DNA from: Campylobacter showae | GTDB taxonomy: Bacteria; Campylobacterota; Campylobacteria; Campylobacterales; Campylobacteraceae | Reading direction: 5' to 3' | Length of the DNA stretch: 64,000 bases | NCBI RefSeq assembly: GCF_900573985.1 | Contig: NZ_UWOK01000001.1 | Span: forward strand, 682,001 to 746,000 | In this document: piece by piece, positions 17,982-26,882 of the stretch | Layout: each line of letters starts with the position of its first letter | Position numbering within the stretch: position 1 is the first letter of the stretch | Program-made: the position numbers and the translations under genes | Notes under the pieces: model-generated | What the model was told of the DNA's origin: nothing | Databases searched by the model: none | What the model saw: the letters and a program-made list of their open reading frames with translations, nothing else

Positions 17982-19121
17982 ATGAACGAAATATTAAGCA
18001 AAATAAAAACGCCCGCCTACGTCTGCGAAGAGGCCAAGGTGCGTGGGAATCTAGAAATTTTAAAACGCGTCAAGGATGAAAGCGGCGCGAAGGTGCTAGT
18101 CGCCCTAAAAGGCTTTGCATTTAGCGGCGTGATGGGGCTTGTCGGCGAGTATCTAGACGGTGCGACGTGCAGCGGCCTGCACGAAGCTAAATTTGCCGCA
18201 AAATACGCTCGAGGCGAGATACACACGTATTCTCCCGCTTTTAAAGACGAGGACATAGATGAGGTGCTAGCGCTCTCAAAACACGTGGTCTTTAACTCCT
18301 TTGCGCAGTGGGCGAAATTTAAGCAAAAAGCCCTAGCTGCGGGCGTTACCTGTGGGCTTCGCGTAAATCCCGAGCTCTCCGTCGCGCCGACTGACGCTTA
18401 TAACCCGTGCGGCAGGTATAGCCGCCTAGGTATCACGCGCGCAAATTTTGACGCTGACGCGCTTGATGGTATCGCGGGACTGCATTTTCACGCGCTTTGC
18501 GAGGAGAGCGCGCAGAGTCTGGAGACCGTGCTGATGGCGTTTGAGGAGAAATTCGGCGAGTTTATCCCGCGTATGAAATGGGTAAATTTCGGCGGCGGAC
18601 ATCACGTAACCAAAGAGGGCTACGATGTGGATCTGCTCATAAATTTGATCAAAAACTTCCGCGCAAAATACGGCGTCGAGGTCTATATAGAGCCTGGCGA
18701 AGCGGTGGGCTGGCAGACGGGATTTTTGGCTGCTTCGGTGCTTGATTTTGTACAAAACGAAAAAACCATAGCGATCCTAGACGTCTCGGCCGAGGCGCAT
18801 ATGCCAGACACCGTGCTGATGCCGTACCGACCGGCCGTGCGAGGCGAGAGCAAGGGCGGTAAATTTAGCTACCGTTTCGGCGGAAACACCTGTCTGGCCG
18901 GCGATATCGTGGGGCTTGACGCCGGAGAGTCCGAGTATAAATTTAACGCGCCGCTAAGCGTGGGCGATAAGGTGATATTTGAGGATCAGATCCACTACAC
19001 GATCGTGAAAAACACGACCTTTAACGGTATAAAGCTGCCTGATTTGCTGCTTTTAAAAGAAAACGGCGAGCTTGTTACCGTGCGGGAATTTGGCTTTGAA
19101 GAGTATGAGAGGCGAAACTAA
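17982..19121 (+). CDS. nspC: Carboxynorspermidine/carboxyspermidine decarboxylase NspC
   Basis: 379 residues. It is a fold-III PLP decarboxylase with the PLP lysine in VLVALKGFAF, GLRVNPELS, FNPCGRYSRLG-like substrate loop (here YNPCGRYSRLG), LHFHALCEE, the glycine-rich VNFGGGHHVT, and C-terminal YIEPGEAVGW and GNTCLAGD supplying the second-subunit cysteine. It decarboxylates carboxyspermidine or carboxynorspermidine made by the dehydrogenase at 1180-2391, giving spermidine or norspermidine. A TATACT -10 box near 17947 precedes it. Monocistronic. Confidence 0.92.
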   Translation: MNEILSKIKTPAYVCEEAKVRGNLEILKRVKDESGAKVLVALKGFAFSGVMGLVGEYLDGATCSGLHEAKFAAKYARGEIHTYSPAFKDEDIDEVLALSKHVVFNSFAQWAKFKQKALAAGVTCGLRVNPELSVAPTDAYNPCGRYSRLGITRANFDADALDGIAGLHFHALCEESAQSLETVLMAFEEKFGEFIPRMKWVNFGGGHHVTKEGYDVDLLINLIKNFRAKYGVEVYIEPGEAVGWQTGFLAASVLDFVQNEKTIAILDVSAEAHMPDTVLMPYRPAVRGESKGGKFSYRFGGNTCLAGDIVGLDAGESEYKFNAPLSVGDKVIFEDQIHYTIVKNTTFNGIKLPDLLLLKENGELVTVREFGFEEYERRN

Positions 19122-19467
19122 ATTTGGCGCTTGAAACTGCGCCCTTTAGGGTATAAATTTGACGTTTGAGAGCACCGTTTGTGGCTGTAAATTTAAATCA
19201 AATTTTACTTCAGGTTTCAGCCTGATATGCGCGTGCGCTAAACTCGTAGCTTTTCGGCTTTAAATTTTGAAATTTGGTTTATCGCCCGTCAAATTTGCTG
19301 CAAATTTAATCCCAAACCAAGTTAAATTTAATATAAATAAAATCTAGCTTATATAAATGAATTAATATATCGGATTATAAATTTGACACCGATTTTGATA
19401 AAAAAGTGCCGCAACCGCCTAAAAATGCGTTGTTTTGACGCTAAGCTTGCATTACGTTATTTTTTGA
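19122..19467. other. AT-rich intergenic stretch
   Basis: No supported gene. The first half is dense in AAATTT words. The second half is AT-rich and leads into the promoter of the cytochrome b gene. Confidence 0.55.
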
Positions 19468-19473
19468 TATAAT
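19468..19473 (+). promoter_or_regulatory. Extended -10 box TATAAT before the cytochrome b gene
   Basis: TTTTTTGATATAATTTTACG carries a perfect TATAAT with a TG-like extension (TGA). The start codon is about 90 bases downstream, giving an untranslated leader of about 80 bases. Confidence 0.55.
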
Positions 19474-19562
19474 TTTACGAAAATCCGCAAAATTTAGCCT
19501 TTGGCTGGATGCCGACCACGACGAGCTTTTTAAGGCGGAAAACAAAACCAAAGGGAGATAGC

Positions 19563-20510
19563 ATGACGAGAATTTTTAGTTTGCTTTCGGTTTTCGCCTG
19601 TTGGGCCTTCGCTATCGAGGCGAGTCCTAGCACGAACCAGTACCAGAGCAATATCTGGGCTGCTGGTAGAATCGAAAACATCAAGCCTTACGAAGACGGT
19701 TTGGGACCGATTTTTACTTTTATTCAGGGTAACGACTACTTTGCTATAGCCGTTTTGTCGCTGATTTTAGCCGTGATTGGTGCATTTGCTTTGCATTTTT
19801 TGATTATCGGGCCAAAGCATTTTAGCCACGCGGGCAACAAAGTCTTTGCGTTTAGCATCATCGAGCGCGTATCTCACGGTGCTGCGGCGATCGCATGGAT
19901 AGTGCTTATACCGACGGGTGTCATCATGATGTGGGGCGCAGAGCTTGGCGGCGGCGCGTTTGTTAGATTTTGCAAAGACATCCACGGATTAGCTACGATT
20001 TTATTTGCCGTTTCGGTGCCTCCGATGCTGATAGCTTGGACAGTGAGGATGCTACCTGCGGTTTATGATATCAGATGGATGCTGATCGTCGGCGGATATC
20101 TCTCAAAGGTTAAACGTCCAGTACCTGCGGGCAAATTTAACGCCGGCCAAAAGGCGTGGTACTGGGTGGCTATCCCTGGCGGTATCGTGATGATACTAAC
20201 CGGTGCTGCGATGTTTTTCCTTGACTTTAGGGCTCCAGACGTTGCGAGCTGGCTTGGCGTATCGCAGATCGAAATTTTAAGAGCTTCTGCACTAATTCAT
20301 AACGTGCTTGGCATCGTGTGTGCAGTATTTTTCCTAGTGCACATCTACATGGCGGCCATCGCTATCCACGGCGCTATCTGGTCGATGATAACGGGCTATA
20401 AAGAAGAAGAAGAGGTTTACGTACTTCACCACTACTGGTACCAAGAGCTCATCTCCAAAAATAAAATCCCCGTATCTGAATACGAAAAAACTTATCCAAA
20501 ATTAAAATAA
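19563..20510 (+). CDS. Formate dehydrogenase cytochrome b subunit (gamma type)
   Basis: 315 residues from the ATG at 19563, chosen over an earlier in-frame start at 19509 because AAGGGAGA lies just ahead and a signal peptide follows (MTRIFSLLSVFACWAFAIEA). Four membrane helices of the FdnI/HydC-like cytochrome b family are visible. Haem-ligand histidines occur in IERVSHGAAAIAW, FCKDIHGLATILF and ALIHNVLGIVCAVFFLVHIYMAAIAIHGA. The subunit takes electrons from the iron-sulfur subunit and reduces quinone. The catalytic, iron-sulfur and fdhD genes are not here. A strong terminator follows the stop, so it is transcribed alone. Confidence 0.85.
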   Translation: MTRIFSLLSVFACWAFAIEASPSTNQYQSNIWAAGRIENIKPYEDGLGPIFTFIQGNDYFAIAVLSLILAVIGAFALHFLIIGPKHFSHAGNKVFAFSIIERVSHGAAAIAWIVLIPTGVIMMWGAELGGGAFVRFCKDIHGLATILFAVSVPPMLIAWTVRMLPAVYDIRWMLIVGGYLSKVKRPVPAGKFNAGQKAWYWVAIPGGIVMILTGAAMFFLDFRAPDVASWLGVSQIEILRASALIHNVLGIVCAVFFLVHIYMAAIAIHGAIWSMITGYKEEEEVYVLHHYWYQELISKNKIPVSEYEKTYPKLK

Positions 20511-20511
20511 T

Positions 20512-20539
20512 AAAAAAGGAGAAATTTTTCTCCTTTTTT
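20512..20539 (+). terminator. Rho-independent terminator after the cytochrome b gene
   Basis: AAAAAAGGAG (20512-20521) pairs with CTCCTTTTTT (20530-20539) around an 8-base loop, so the stem ends in its own U-tract. It starts two bases after the TAA. Confidence 0.85.
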
Positions 20540-20646
20540 GCTTCAGAGGCGAGCTTGCAAGCCGCCTTTTATACGAAATTTAAAATCTTTTAGATAAAAT
20601 TCCCCTCAGACTTCAGGTTGAAGAGTAATAAATTTAAGGAAAAATC

Positions 20647-21246
20647 ATGCAAATCGATTGTAGAAATTTGGCTTGCCCTGAGCCCGTTATCAGGACTAAA
20701 AATGCGCTCGAGAGCCTAAAAGTCGGCGAAAAGCTTGAGATTTTAGTAAATTCTATCGCTCCAAAAGAAAACATTAGCCGTTTTTTAAAAAATCAAAACG
20801 TCGAATTTAGCGTAGAGCAAAACGGCGCCGAAACAAAAATCACCGCCGTTAAGGGCGAATCAAAGCTTGAGTTAGCAAATTTTGACGAATTCGTCTGCGA
20901 AATCACGCCAAAGGCTAAAAAAACAGCCCTTTATTTAAATGAAGAGCGTGCCGGTAGCGGCGACGTAGGCGTTAATTTGCTGGCTAAATTTTTAGGCGCG
21001 CTTTTGCAGGTAAAAAATAAACCCGAATACGTAATCTGTGTAAATAACGCCATCAAAATGACGACGAACCGCGCGCATGCGAGCTTTAAACCGCTTAAGG
21101 ATTTAGAGGCTGCGGGCGTTAAAATTTTAAGCTGCGGCAGCTGCCTAGAAGCGTATAAGCTCGTAAGCGACCTAAGCGTCGGCGAGATGTCAAACGCCTA
21201 CGAAGTAATGCAAATTTTAACTACGCACGAGCAAATCAAACTATGA
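20647..21246 (+). CDS. fdhU: YedF-type selenium metabolism protein FdhU
   Basis: 199 residues. Residues 1-70 form a TusA-like domain with the CPxP motif (CRNLACPEPVIRTKNAL; C10). The C-terminal half is a DsrE-like domain ending with ILSCGSCLEAYKL. This two-domain layout is YedF, a likely carrier of selenium or sulfur. In C. jejuni its counterpart FdhU is required, with FdhT, for formate dehydrogenase activity. The stop overlaps the selD start (ATGA), tying the carrier directly to selenophosphate synthesis. AAGGAAAAATC lies just before the ATG. Confidence 0.88.
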   Translation: MQIDCRNLACPEPVIRTKNALESLKVGEKLEILVNSIAPKENISRFLKNQNVEFSVEQNGAETKITAVKGESKLELANFDEFVCEITPKAKKTALYLNEERAGSGDVGVNLLAKFLGALLQVKNKPEYVICVNNAIKMTTNRAHASFKPLKDLEAAGVKILSCGSCLEAYKLVSDLSVGEMSNAYEVMQILTTHEQIKL

Positions 21247-22265
21247 TTTATAACGACAAACGTCTCACGAAATTCGTCCGAGCGGCGGGTTGAGCGGCCA
21301 AGCTTGACCCGTCGGGTCTAAACAAAACTATCGGCGATTTAAATTTAGCTCACCCAAATTTGCTCTCAAACATCGGTACTAACGAGGACGCGAGCGTCTT
21401 TAAGATCACAGACGACATCGCGCTCGTGCAGACGCTAGACTTTATCACGCCGGTGGCGGACGATCCGTTTGTATTCGGCCAGATCGCGGCTGCAAACAGC
21501 CTAAGTGACGTGTTTGCGATGGGCGGCAAGGTACTAAACGCGCTAAATATCGTCGGTTTTGACAGCTGCAACCTAAGCGGCGAAATTTTGGGCGAAATTT
21601 TACGCGGTGGACAGGACAAAGTCGCCGAGTGCGGCGGCGTGATCGTCGGCGGACACACGATAGAGACGCAGCAGATGTATTACGGACTTAGCGTCACGGG
21701 TGTTGTTTCGCCAGGCTCCTTTTGGTCAAACAACACCGCGCGAGAGGGCGACGCGCTCATACTCACAAAGCCGCTAGGAACTGGCATTTTAAGCACGGCG
21801 ATCAAAGCCGATCTGCTAAATTTAACCCAAATCGAGCAGGCCGTCGAGACGATGCTACAGCTAAATTTCTATGCCGTGGACGCGCTAAAAGGCATCAGCG
21901 TAACGGCAGCGACCGATGTCACGGGATTTGGCTTTTTAGGACATTTAAGCGAAATGCTAAGCGATAAAATCAGCTTTGAAATTTACCCCGGTAACGTGCC
22001 CGTGATAGCGACCGCGCGCGAGTTTGCCGATATGGGCATCATCCCTGAGGGAAGCTACAAAAACCGCGAATTTGCGAGTAAATTCGTTGGCGGCGAGGCA
22101 GATATATTGCTCTACGACGCGCAGACTTCGGGTGGGTTGCTACTAGCGGTACCGCAAAGCGAGGCAAATTTAGCTCTTTCTCGTCTAAAAGAGGCCGGCT
22201 ACGAAAGTAGCGCGGTCGTGGGCATAGCTAAAAAGCGCGGCGAATACGGCATAAATTTACGGTAA
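21243..22265 (+). CDS. selD: Selenophosphate synthetase SelD, itself a selenoprotein (in-frame UGA)
   Basis: 340 residues when the TGA at 21291-21293 is read as selenocysteine (residue 17). The ATG at 21243 overlaps the fdhU stop and encodes MIYNDKRLTKFVRAAG, then U, then AAKLDPSGLNKTI, which is exactly the SelD active-site loop where relatives have Cys or Sec. Downstream are DDIALVQTLDFITPVADDPF, NSLSDVFAMGG, GGHTIETQQMYYG and TDVTGFGFLGHL. The enzyme makes selenophosphate from selenide and ATP for Sec-tRNA synthesis. Gene finders that treat TGA as stop will start it wrongly at a TTG at 21360. selC is at 37582 in this window; selA and selB are elsewhere. Confidence 0.95.
21291..21320 (+). 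promoter_or_regulatory. UGA selenocysteine codon with SECIS-like hairpin
   Basis: After the UGA (21291-21293) a hairpin GACCC-GTC-GGGTC (21306-21318) forms 12 bases downstream, with a further T-A pair (21304/21320) possible across a mismatch. Bacterial SECIS elements are short stem-loops placed just downstream of the UGA inside the coding sequence, so position and size fit. The loop has GU, as SelB-binding loops usually do. Confidence 0.6.
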
Positions 22266-22699
22266 CCAAGTCTAAATTTAAACTCGCAATTTTAATCAAA
22301 TTTGACGGGTTTAAATTTGGTCAAATTTTGAAATATCAAGTTTAAAACGGTAAGCCCGCCAAATTTATTTATATAAACCGACAAAGCTCCCAAGCTTATA
22401 AATTTAGTCAAATTTGAATTGTCTAAAATACAAAAAAGCTAAAATCCTTAAAAATAAAATTTAACTAAAATAAAAAATCACAGTAAAATAAAATAACAAA
22501 TTTGAAGCCAATCCCACTTCCAAATATCCGTAAATTTTCGTATTTACCCGCAAACCAAATCCGTTAAATTTCCAAAATATTTCTCCAAATTTTAAAACAA
22601 TCTGCAACGTATTATCAAAAATATTCCCTGTTTTAAGCAAAAATATAAAAAAATTAAATTCAAATTACAATCTAATCTTGATGATACAAAGGAGATAAA
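22266..22699. other. AT-rich spacer between selD and the dba/dsbI locus
   Basis: No gene supported. The region is strongly AT-rich, with AAATTT words in the first half. The last 80 bases lead to GGAGATAAA before the dba start and should hold its promoter. Confidence 0.55.
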
Positions 22700-22865
22700 A
22701 TGGAATTTTATCGTTTCTCTTTCTGGCTATAGCCGTTTTTATAGCCTGGAAAAGCCTGAAAAAGAGGGCTTAGCGTTTGGCGCATTTGCCGTGGGGACGG
22801 CGATTTGCTTTATCATGTTTTTCATCGCCAGCTGGACGTCTCTGCTGCCTTACGCGGCGTATTAG
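22700..22865 (+). pseudogene. dba: Frameshifted dba (small membrane partner gene of dsbI)
   Basis: An ATG at 22700 with GGAGATAAA upstream starts MEFYRF in one frame. The expected continuation LFLAIAVFIAWKSLKK lies in the frame one base back, and EGLAFGAFAVGTAICFIMFF to LLPYAAY then stop (22863-22865) lies a further base back. Two single-base losses, one in a T run near 22716 and one in the A run near 22761, would restore a continuous protein of about 55 residues. That is the size and hydrophobic character of Dba, the small protein encoded just ahead of dsbI in Campylobacter. Both shifts are at homopolymers, so sequencing error is possible. A ribosome site and nine bases separate it from dsbI. 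Confidence 0.65.
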
Positions 22866-22874
22866 GAGGGCTAG

Positions 22875-24422
22875 ATGAGTTTTTTTAACGAGAAAAATTT
22901 CGATTTTATCATGGCTAGCGCGGTCTTGCTCGTGCTTGCTATCCCCGTCGGTATCGCAAATATTTATCTTGGCTACGTCATCGGCGAGGGGCCTTGCACG
23001 CTTTGCTGGTGGGAGCGTATCGGCATGGTCGTGGTCGGCGTCGCGGGTATCTTGATACTGCGCTATGGGCTAAAGGTGCGCTATATAGCCGCCGTGCTTT
23101 TTGGCGCTGCGTACGGTATTTTTATGACGCTTAGGCACGCTAGTTTTAGCTTGTATAGAGACGTAGGTATGGGCTTTGGCGGCGATATATTCGGCGCACA
23201 CACCTATACGTGGGGCATTTTGGTGTACTGGGTTGTGGTCGTAGCGATGGGGCTGATGATGCTTTTTGCTAAAGACAAGGTCGTCTCGTACGATATCTCG
23301 CGCTCTGACACTAGGATCAAGCCTCTTAGCGCGTATTCAAAATTTGTGATCGCATTAAGCCTATTTGTGATCCTATCAAATGCCGTTCAAGCGCTCATCT
23401 CAGCAGGGATCCCGCCATATAGCGGCAAGGGAGATCCTGAGCGCATCAGTCTAAATAATACTTGGACTTCAGGCGTTTGGAAAAGGTTTGAAAAGCCGTT
23501 TTCATTTGTCGGCGCAAACGTCGTTGAGGATCCGTTTATAGCGGGTGAGCCTAAAGAGATAAGCGTCAAATTTAACTCTGATCCAAGCGCCGGCGCGTTT
23601 GTTGACGTAAAACCTGCGCTTAGCGTGAAAAACAGCTTCCCGCTTCCTTTTGAGACGAAGGGGATTTTTGGCAAAGGCGTAACGAGCGGACTTGCGTATA
23701 ACGCTAAAAACGATACTTTTGGTATCTCAAACACCGAAGGCGGCGTTTATTTTACGGATGCGAATTTTAAAGAGATCGCTCACGCCATCATCGACAAGCC
23801 AAACGGCCGAAATATCAAAAAGGCCGTCGCATCGACCTTTGTCAGCGATATGCTGGTGACTACGGGCTTTAACAAAACAACATTTGCCGTTAAACCTGCC
23901 CAAAATGTGGACGCGTATCACGAGTGGAGATACTTTAGAGAGAGTAGCGGCGGACTCGAGTCTGCGTGGAAATTTGACCGCCCGGCGCTTTTAACGATAA
24001 GAGCGAAAAAACAATACGTCCTAACGCTCGCAAAAGACCCACAGAGCACCTATATGTATATGATCACGGTGCCAAACGAGCGCGCTAAGAACTTGATCCT
24101 CATAAAAGTCGATAGCAAAGATAAGATGCTAAGCGGCGAAACTATCGTGACTTCGGGCCTTGCGCTAAAAGATAAACGCGACCTAAAAGACTACTATGTC
24201 ACGGCCGGCGATATCGCGGGTGGTAAGTTTTTGGCCTACTCCAAAAACTACAACACCCTGCTCGTGATCGACCTTGCCGACGCAAAGATAACGGATGCCT
24301 ACGCGATGCCGCAAATCGGCGACATCTCCGGACTGGCGATAAAGGGCGGCAGCATCTACGCTCTAACTCATAAAGACGGCAAAGTAAATGTCGTAGAGCT
24401 AAATAATCCTCTGGGCGAGTAA
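22875..24422 (+). CDS. dsbI: DsbI, DsbB-family thiol oxidase fused to a beta-propeller domain
   Basis: 515 residues. The first 170 are a DsbB-like membrane domain of about five helices with EGPCTLCWWERIG (C41, C44, the quinone-facing pair). From about 230 on is a periplasmic beta-propeller-like domain (GLAYNAKNDTFGISNTEGG, FLAYSKNYNTLLVIDLADAK, GSIYALTHKDGKVNVVELN). DsbI reoxidises a DsbA/DsbL partner and passes electrons to quinone. No other cysteine occurs in the whole protein, so the second pair of E. coli DsbB (C104, C130) is absent. GGAGGGCTAG precedes the ATG. In C. jejuni it follows dba, as here, but dba is broken in this sequence. Confidence 0.88.
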   Translation: MSFFNEKNFDFIMASAVLLVLAIPVGIANIYLGYVIGEGPCTLCWWERIGMVVVGVAGILILRYGLKVRYIAAVLFGAAYGIFMTLRHASFSLYRDVGMGFGGDIFGAHTYTWGILVYWVVVVAMGLMMLFAKDKVVSYDISRSDTRIKPLSAYSKFVIALSLFVILSNAVQALISAGIPPYSGKGDPERISLNNTWTSGVWKRFEKPFSFVGANVVEDPFIAGEPKEISVKFNSDPSAGAFVDVKPALSVKNSFPLPFETKGIFGKGVTSGLAYNAKNDTFGISNTEGGVYFTDANFKEIAHAIIDKPNGRNIKKAVASTFVSDMLVTTGFNKTTFAVKPAQNVDAYHEWRYFRESSGGLESAWKFDRPALLTIRAKKQYVLTLAKDPQSTYMYMITVPNERAKNLILIKVDSKDKMLSGETIVTSGLALKDKRDLKDYYVTAGDIAGGKFLAYSKNYNTLLVIDLADAKITDAYAMPQIGDISGLAIKGGSIYALTHKDGKVNVVELNNPLGE

Positions 24423-24438
24423 ATTTAGTCCAAACCAA

Positions 24439-24473
24439 GGCAAATTCGTCCGTTTCGCGCGGGCGAGTTTGCC
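24439..24473 (+). terminator. Strong hairpin after dsbI
   Basis: A 14-bp stem with two G-U pairs joins 24439-24452 (GGCAAATTCGTCCG) and 24460-24473 (CGGGCGAGTTTGCC) around a 7-base loop. No U-tract follows, so it may act as an RNA-stabilising 3' end or an atypical terminator. Confidence 0.55.
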
Positions 24474-24516
24474 TCTATCCCAAATCCTCTTTAAGCTTAA
24501 ATTCGGTCAAATTTTA

Positions 24517-24522
24517 TATAAT
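24517..24522 (+). promoter_or_regulatory. -10 box TATAAT before the nitroreductase gene
   Basis: Perfect TATAAT 32 bases upstream of the ATG at 24555, after the dsbI hairpin. Confidence 0.5.
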
Positions 24523-24554
24523 TTGGTGTAACTATAAAAACAAAAGGAGCGAAA

Positions 24555-25184
24555 ATGAATTTTTTAGAATCGATGAAATTTCGTCATGCGTGCAAAGTTT
24601 TTGACGAAAACAAGAAAATCAGCGCGGGCGAATTTGACTTTATTTTGGAGGCGGGTAGGCTAAGTCCTAGCTCGGTCGGGCTTGAGCAGTGGGACTTCGT
24701 CGTCGTGCAAAATGAGCAGCTCAGGCAAAAGATCCGCGAAGCCTCGTGGAATCAAGTGCAAATCACCTCTTGCTCGCATTTAGTAGTCATACTAGCTAAA
24801 GTCGCCGAGGTAAAAAGCGTAGGCGAATACGTGGAAAAAATGATCGACCGCCGCGGAGATAAGGCGCCCGAGATGATCGCCGCGAGGAAGAAATTTTACG
24901 GCGATTTTTTAGAGGGACGCTTTCATCGCGATGACGAGCTAGTTTTTCACTGGTCGAGCAAACAGTGCTACATCGCGGCGGCAAATATGATGACCGCGGC
25001 GGCGAGCCTGGGCATCGATAGCTGCCCTATCGAGGGCTTTGATGCAGCGGCGTTAAATAAAATTTTAGGCCTTGACACGAGCAAGCAGCGCGTGTGCCTC
25101 ATGGTGCCGTTTGGATACCGCGTCAAGCCGCAACCAAAAAGATACCGCCGCGAACTAAGCGACGTCGTGAAATGGATTTACTAA
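24555..25184 (+). CDS. Nitroreductase-family NAD(P)H flavoprotein
   Basis: 209 residues. The FMN-binding opening MKFRHACKVFDENKKIS and ILEAGRLSPSSVGLEQWDFVVV, the central MIDRRGD region and the C-terminal AAASLGIDSCPIEGFDAAAL match the NfsB/FRP-type nitroreductase family. Such enzymes reduce nitroaromatics or quinones, and campylobacters have related ones (RdxA) linked to metronidazole activation. Here the substrate is unassigned. AAAGGAGC precedes the start and it has its own promoter. Confidence 0.82.
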   Translation: MNFLESMKFRHACKVFDENKKISAGEFDFILEAGRLSPSSVGLEQWDFVVVQNEQLRQKIREASWNQVQITSCSHLVVILAKVAEVKSVGEYVEKMIDRRGDKAPEMIAARKKFYGDFLEGRFHRDDELVFHWSSKQCYIAAANMMTAAASLGIDSCPIEGFDAAALNKILGLDTSKQRVCLMVPFGYRVKPQPKRYRRELSDVVKWIY

Positions 25185-25775
25185 ATTTAGCAGTTACGTA
25201 AATTTAAAATTTAACTCAATCGGCGCGAGCTTTACGCGGTTTTGGCGCCGGCTAGATTTTAAATTCGAATTTTGCTACTCAAATTTGAGGTAAATTTAAA
25301 TTCGCCGAGGCAACGAAAATAAAAACGAACCGATAAATCTACGTCGGCAAAGAAAGCGCACGCACGGCAGACTACGCGAAGGCGCAAACGCGGTTTGTGT
25401 ATACGCTCTAGCAAATTTGATGATTTTGCGCCAAAGTTTTGTGCCAAACTGCCGTTTGGCAATCGGTCACGCTATCTAGGTCAGCCGCAGCAAAACGTAG
25501 ATGGCACTGGGGATGGGATAATCGTCTAGTGTAAAAAGACGGCCGCGCATATTTCGCGCGATACTCACTTTTATACGAGCGAGCATTTGGCTGCGCTGTA
25601 CGGTAAAAGTCGGCGTAAGCTAGTTTAGGCGCGCTGGTATTTATTTTGCGAACGGCTTGGTAAATTTGCTCAAATTTAAGACGCAAAATTCGGCGAGACT
25701 TCAAATTTATAGATTCCACAAACTCCAAATTTTAAGAATTTCCGACCGCGCAAATTTATTCAAACTCAAATTTAG
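25185..25775. other. Long intergenic stretch, no gene seen
   Basis: No frame on either strand has both a ribosome site and protein-like composition; a 106-residue reverse-strand frame (25408-25728) looks random. Several stretches are GC-rich and lack the coding look of nearby genes, so a decayed gene beyond recognition is possible. Confidence 0.5.
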
Positions 25776-26882
25776 CTAAAAATTATCGCTCTGCCCGTTT
25801 AGTAGCTTATCCACGACGTAGACGGCGATCTTTTTAGCGCCGTTCATGCTGATGTGCATGCCGTCGTCCTTGCGCAGCGGCTTTTTGTCGGCACCTTCTT
25901 TTAGATACTTGCCGTTATCGCAGATTGCGCCGCTGATATCGATGTAGCGCGCGCCGTACTTTTGCGCCGAGTCCTTGTAGATCAGGTTTAGCGCCTTCAT
26001 TTTTTTGTCAAATTTCTCGCTCTTCATGCACGGAACCCCCAGCCACACGACCTGTGCGCCGTGCTCTCCCGCGATCTCGTAGATCTCGGCGATCCTGCCC
26101 TCATACGCCTCGCGCCATGCGTCGGTGCCAAAGTCCAGCGCCTGCTCGTCAAACGTGTAGCTATAAGCGTCGTTTGCGCCAAAAAGCGCGAATATCAGCA
26201 GATTTTGCGGGCGATTTTCTAGGCTTGCTAGCGCCGCATTTAGCTCCTCGCTCCAGTTGTAAAATTTCTTATTTGTTAGCCCCGTGCTTGCTCTTGCCAT
26301 ATTTTTGATTGAGATTTTGCTCGTTTTTAGCGCATTTTCAAAGCCCCAGCCAAAGCCTTGCATTATGGAGTCGCCTATCAAAATAACACCTAAATTTTCA
26401 TTTAGCTCGATATCAAAAGTCGCGGATTTATTTGTTTTGCTCGGAGCGCTCGGCGTTAAATTTGAGGCTAGCGAGCTGTTTTTATCTAAATTTAAAGCGG
26501 TTTTAGCTGGTAATTGAGCTGTTTGCGCAGTCAAATTTACATCTTTTACCGTGCCGATACTAGGCGTTAAATTTTGCGTATTTTGAGTGTTTAAATTTGC
26601 CGGTTCGATTTGCGAGGCGGTTAAATTTTGCTCCATTTTAGGGCTAGTTGCGACCTGTTTTTTATCGCCCGAAAAAATACCCATAAGTTTATCGATAGCA
26701 GATTTTGCGCTCTGCAAGCCGTCCTCTGCCGCGCTTATAAATTTATCGCTCAGCGCCATCGCTCGCTCGTCCGTGATGAAAAAATCCTTTTGGTATTTGG
26801 CTTCGTAGTAGTTTGACAGCGGTCTCAAAAATAGCGCAATCAGCGTAAAAAACGCGATAAATACCCCAAAAAACGCTCTCAT
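25776..26882 (-). CDS. SGNH hydrolase (DUF459-like), membrane anchored
   Basis: 368 residues. An N-terminal membrane helix (about 5-22) is followed by a low-complexity Asn/Thr/Ser-rich linker (about 75-150), then an SGNH domain. Block I is VILIGDSIMQGFG (catalytic serine), block III is FALFGANDAY and block V is DDGMHISMNGAKK (aspartate-histidine). The ATG overlaps the stop of the upstream MBOAT gene by one base. MBOAT plus periplasmic SGNH protein is the layout of peptidoglycan O-acetylation (PatA/PatB) and deacetylation (Ape1) systems in Campylobacter, so it is either the acetyltransferase partner or the esterase. Confidence 0.8.
   Translation of the reverse strand: MRAFFGVFIAFFTLIALFLRPLSNYYEAKYQKDFFITDERAMALSDKFISAAEDGLQSAKSAIDKLMGIFSGDKKQVATSPKMEQNLTASQIEPANLNTQNTQNLTPSIGTVKDVNLTAQTAQLPAKTALNLDKNSSLASNLTPSAPSKTNKSATFDIELNENLGVILIGDSIMQGFGWGFENALKTSKISIKNMARASTGLTNKKFYNWSEELNAALASLENRPQNLLIFALFGANDAYSYTFDEQALDFGTDAWREAYEGRIAEIYEIAGEHGAQVVWLGVPCMKSEKFDKKMKALNLIYKDSAQKYGARYIDISGAICDNGKYLKEGADKKPLRKDDGMHISMNGAKKIAVYVVDKLLNGQSDNF

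Noticed and set aside
25408..25728. 106-codon reverse frame in the large gap before the SGNH gene
   Set aside because: No ribosome site, random-looking composition and no recognisable motif.
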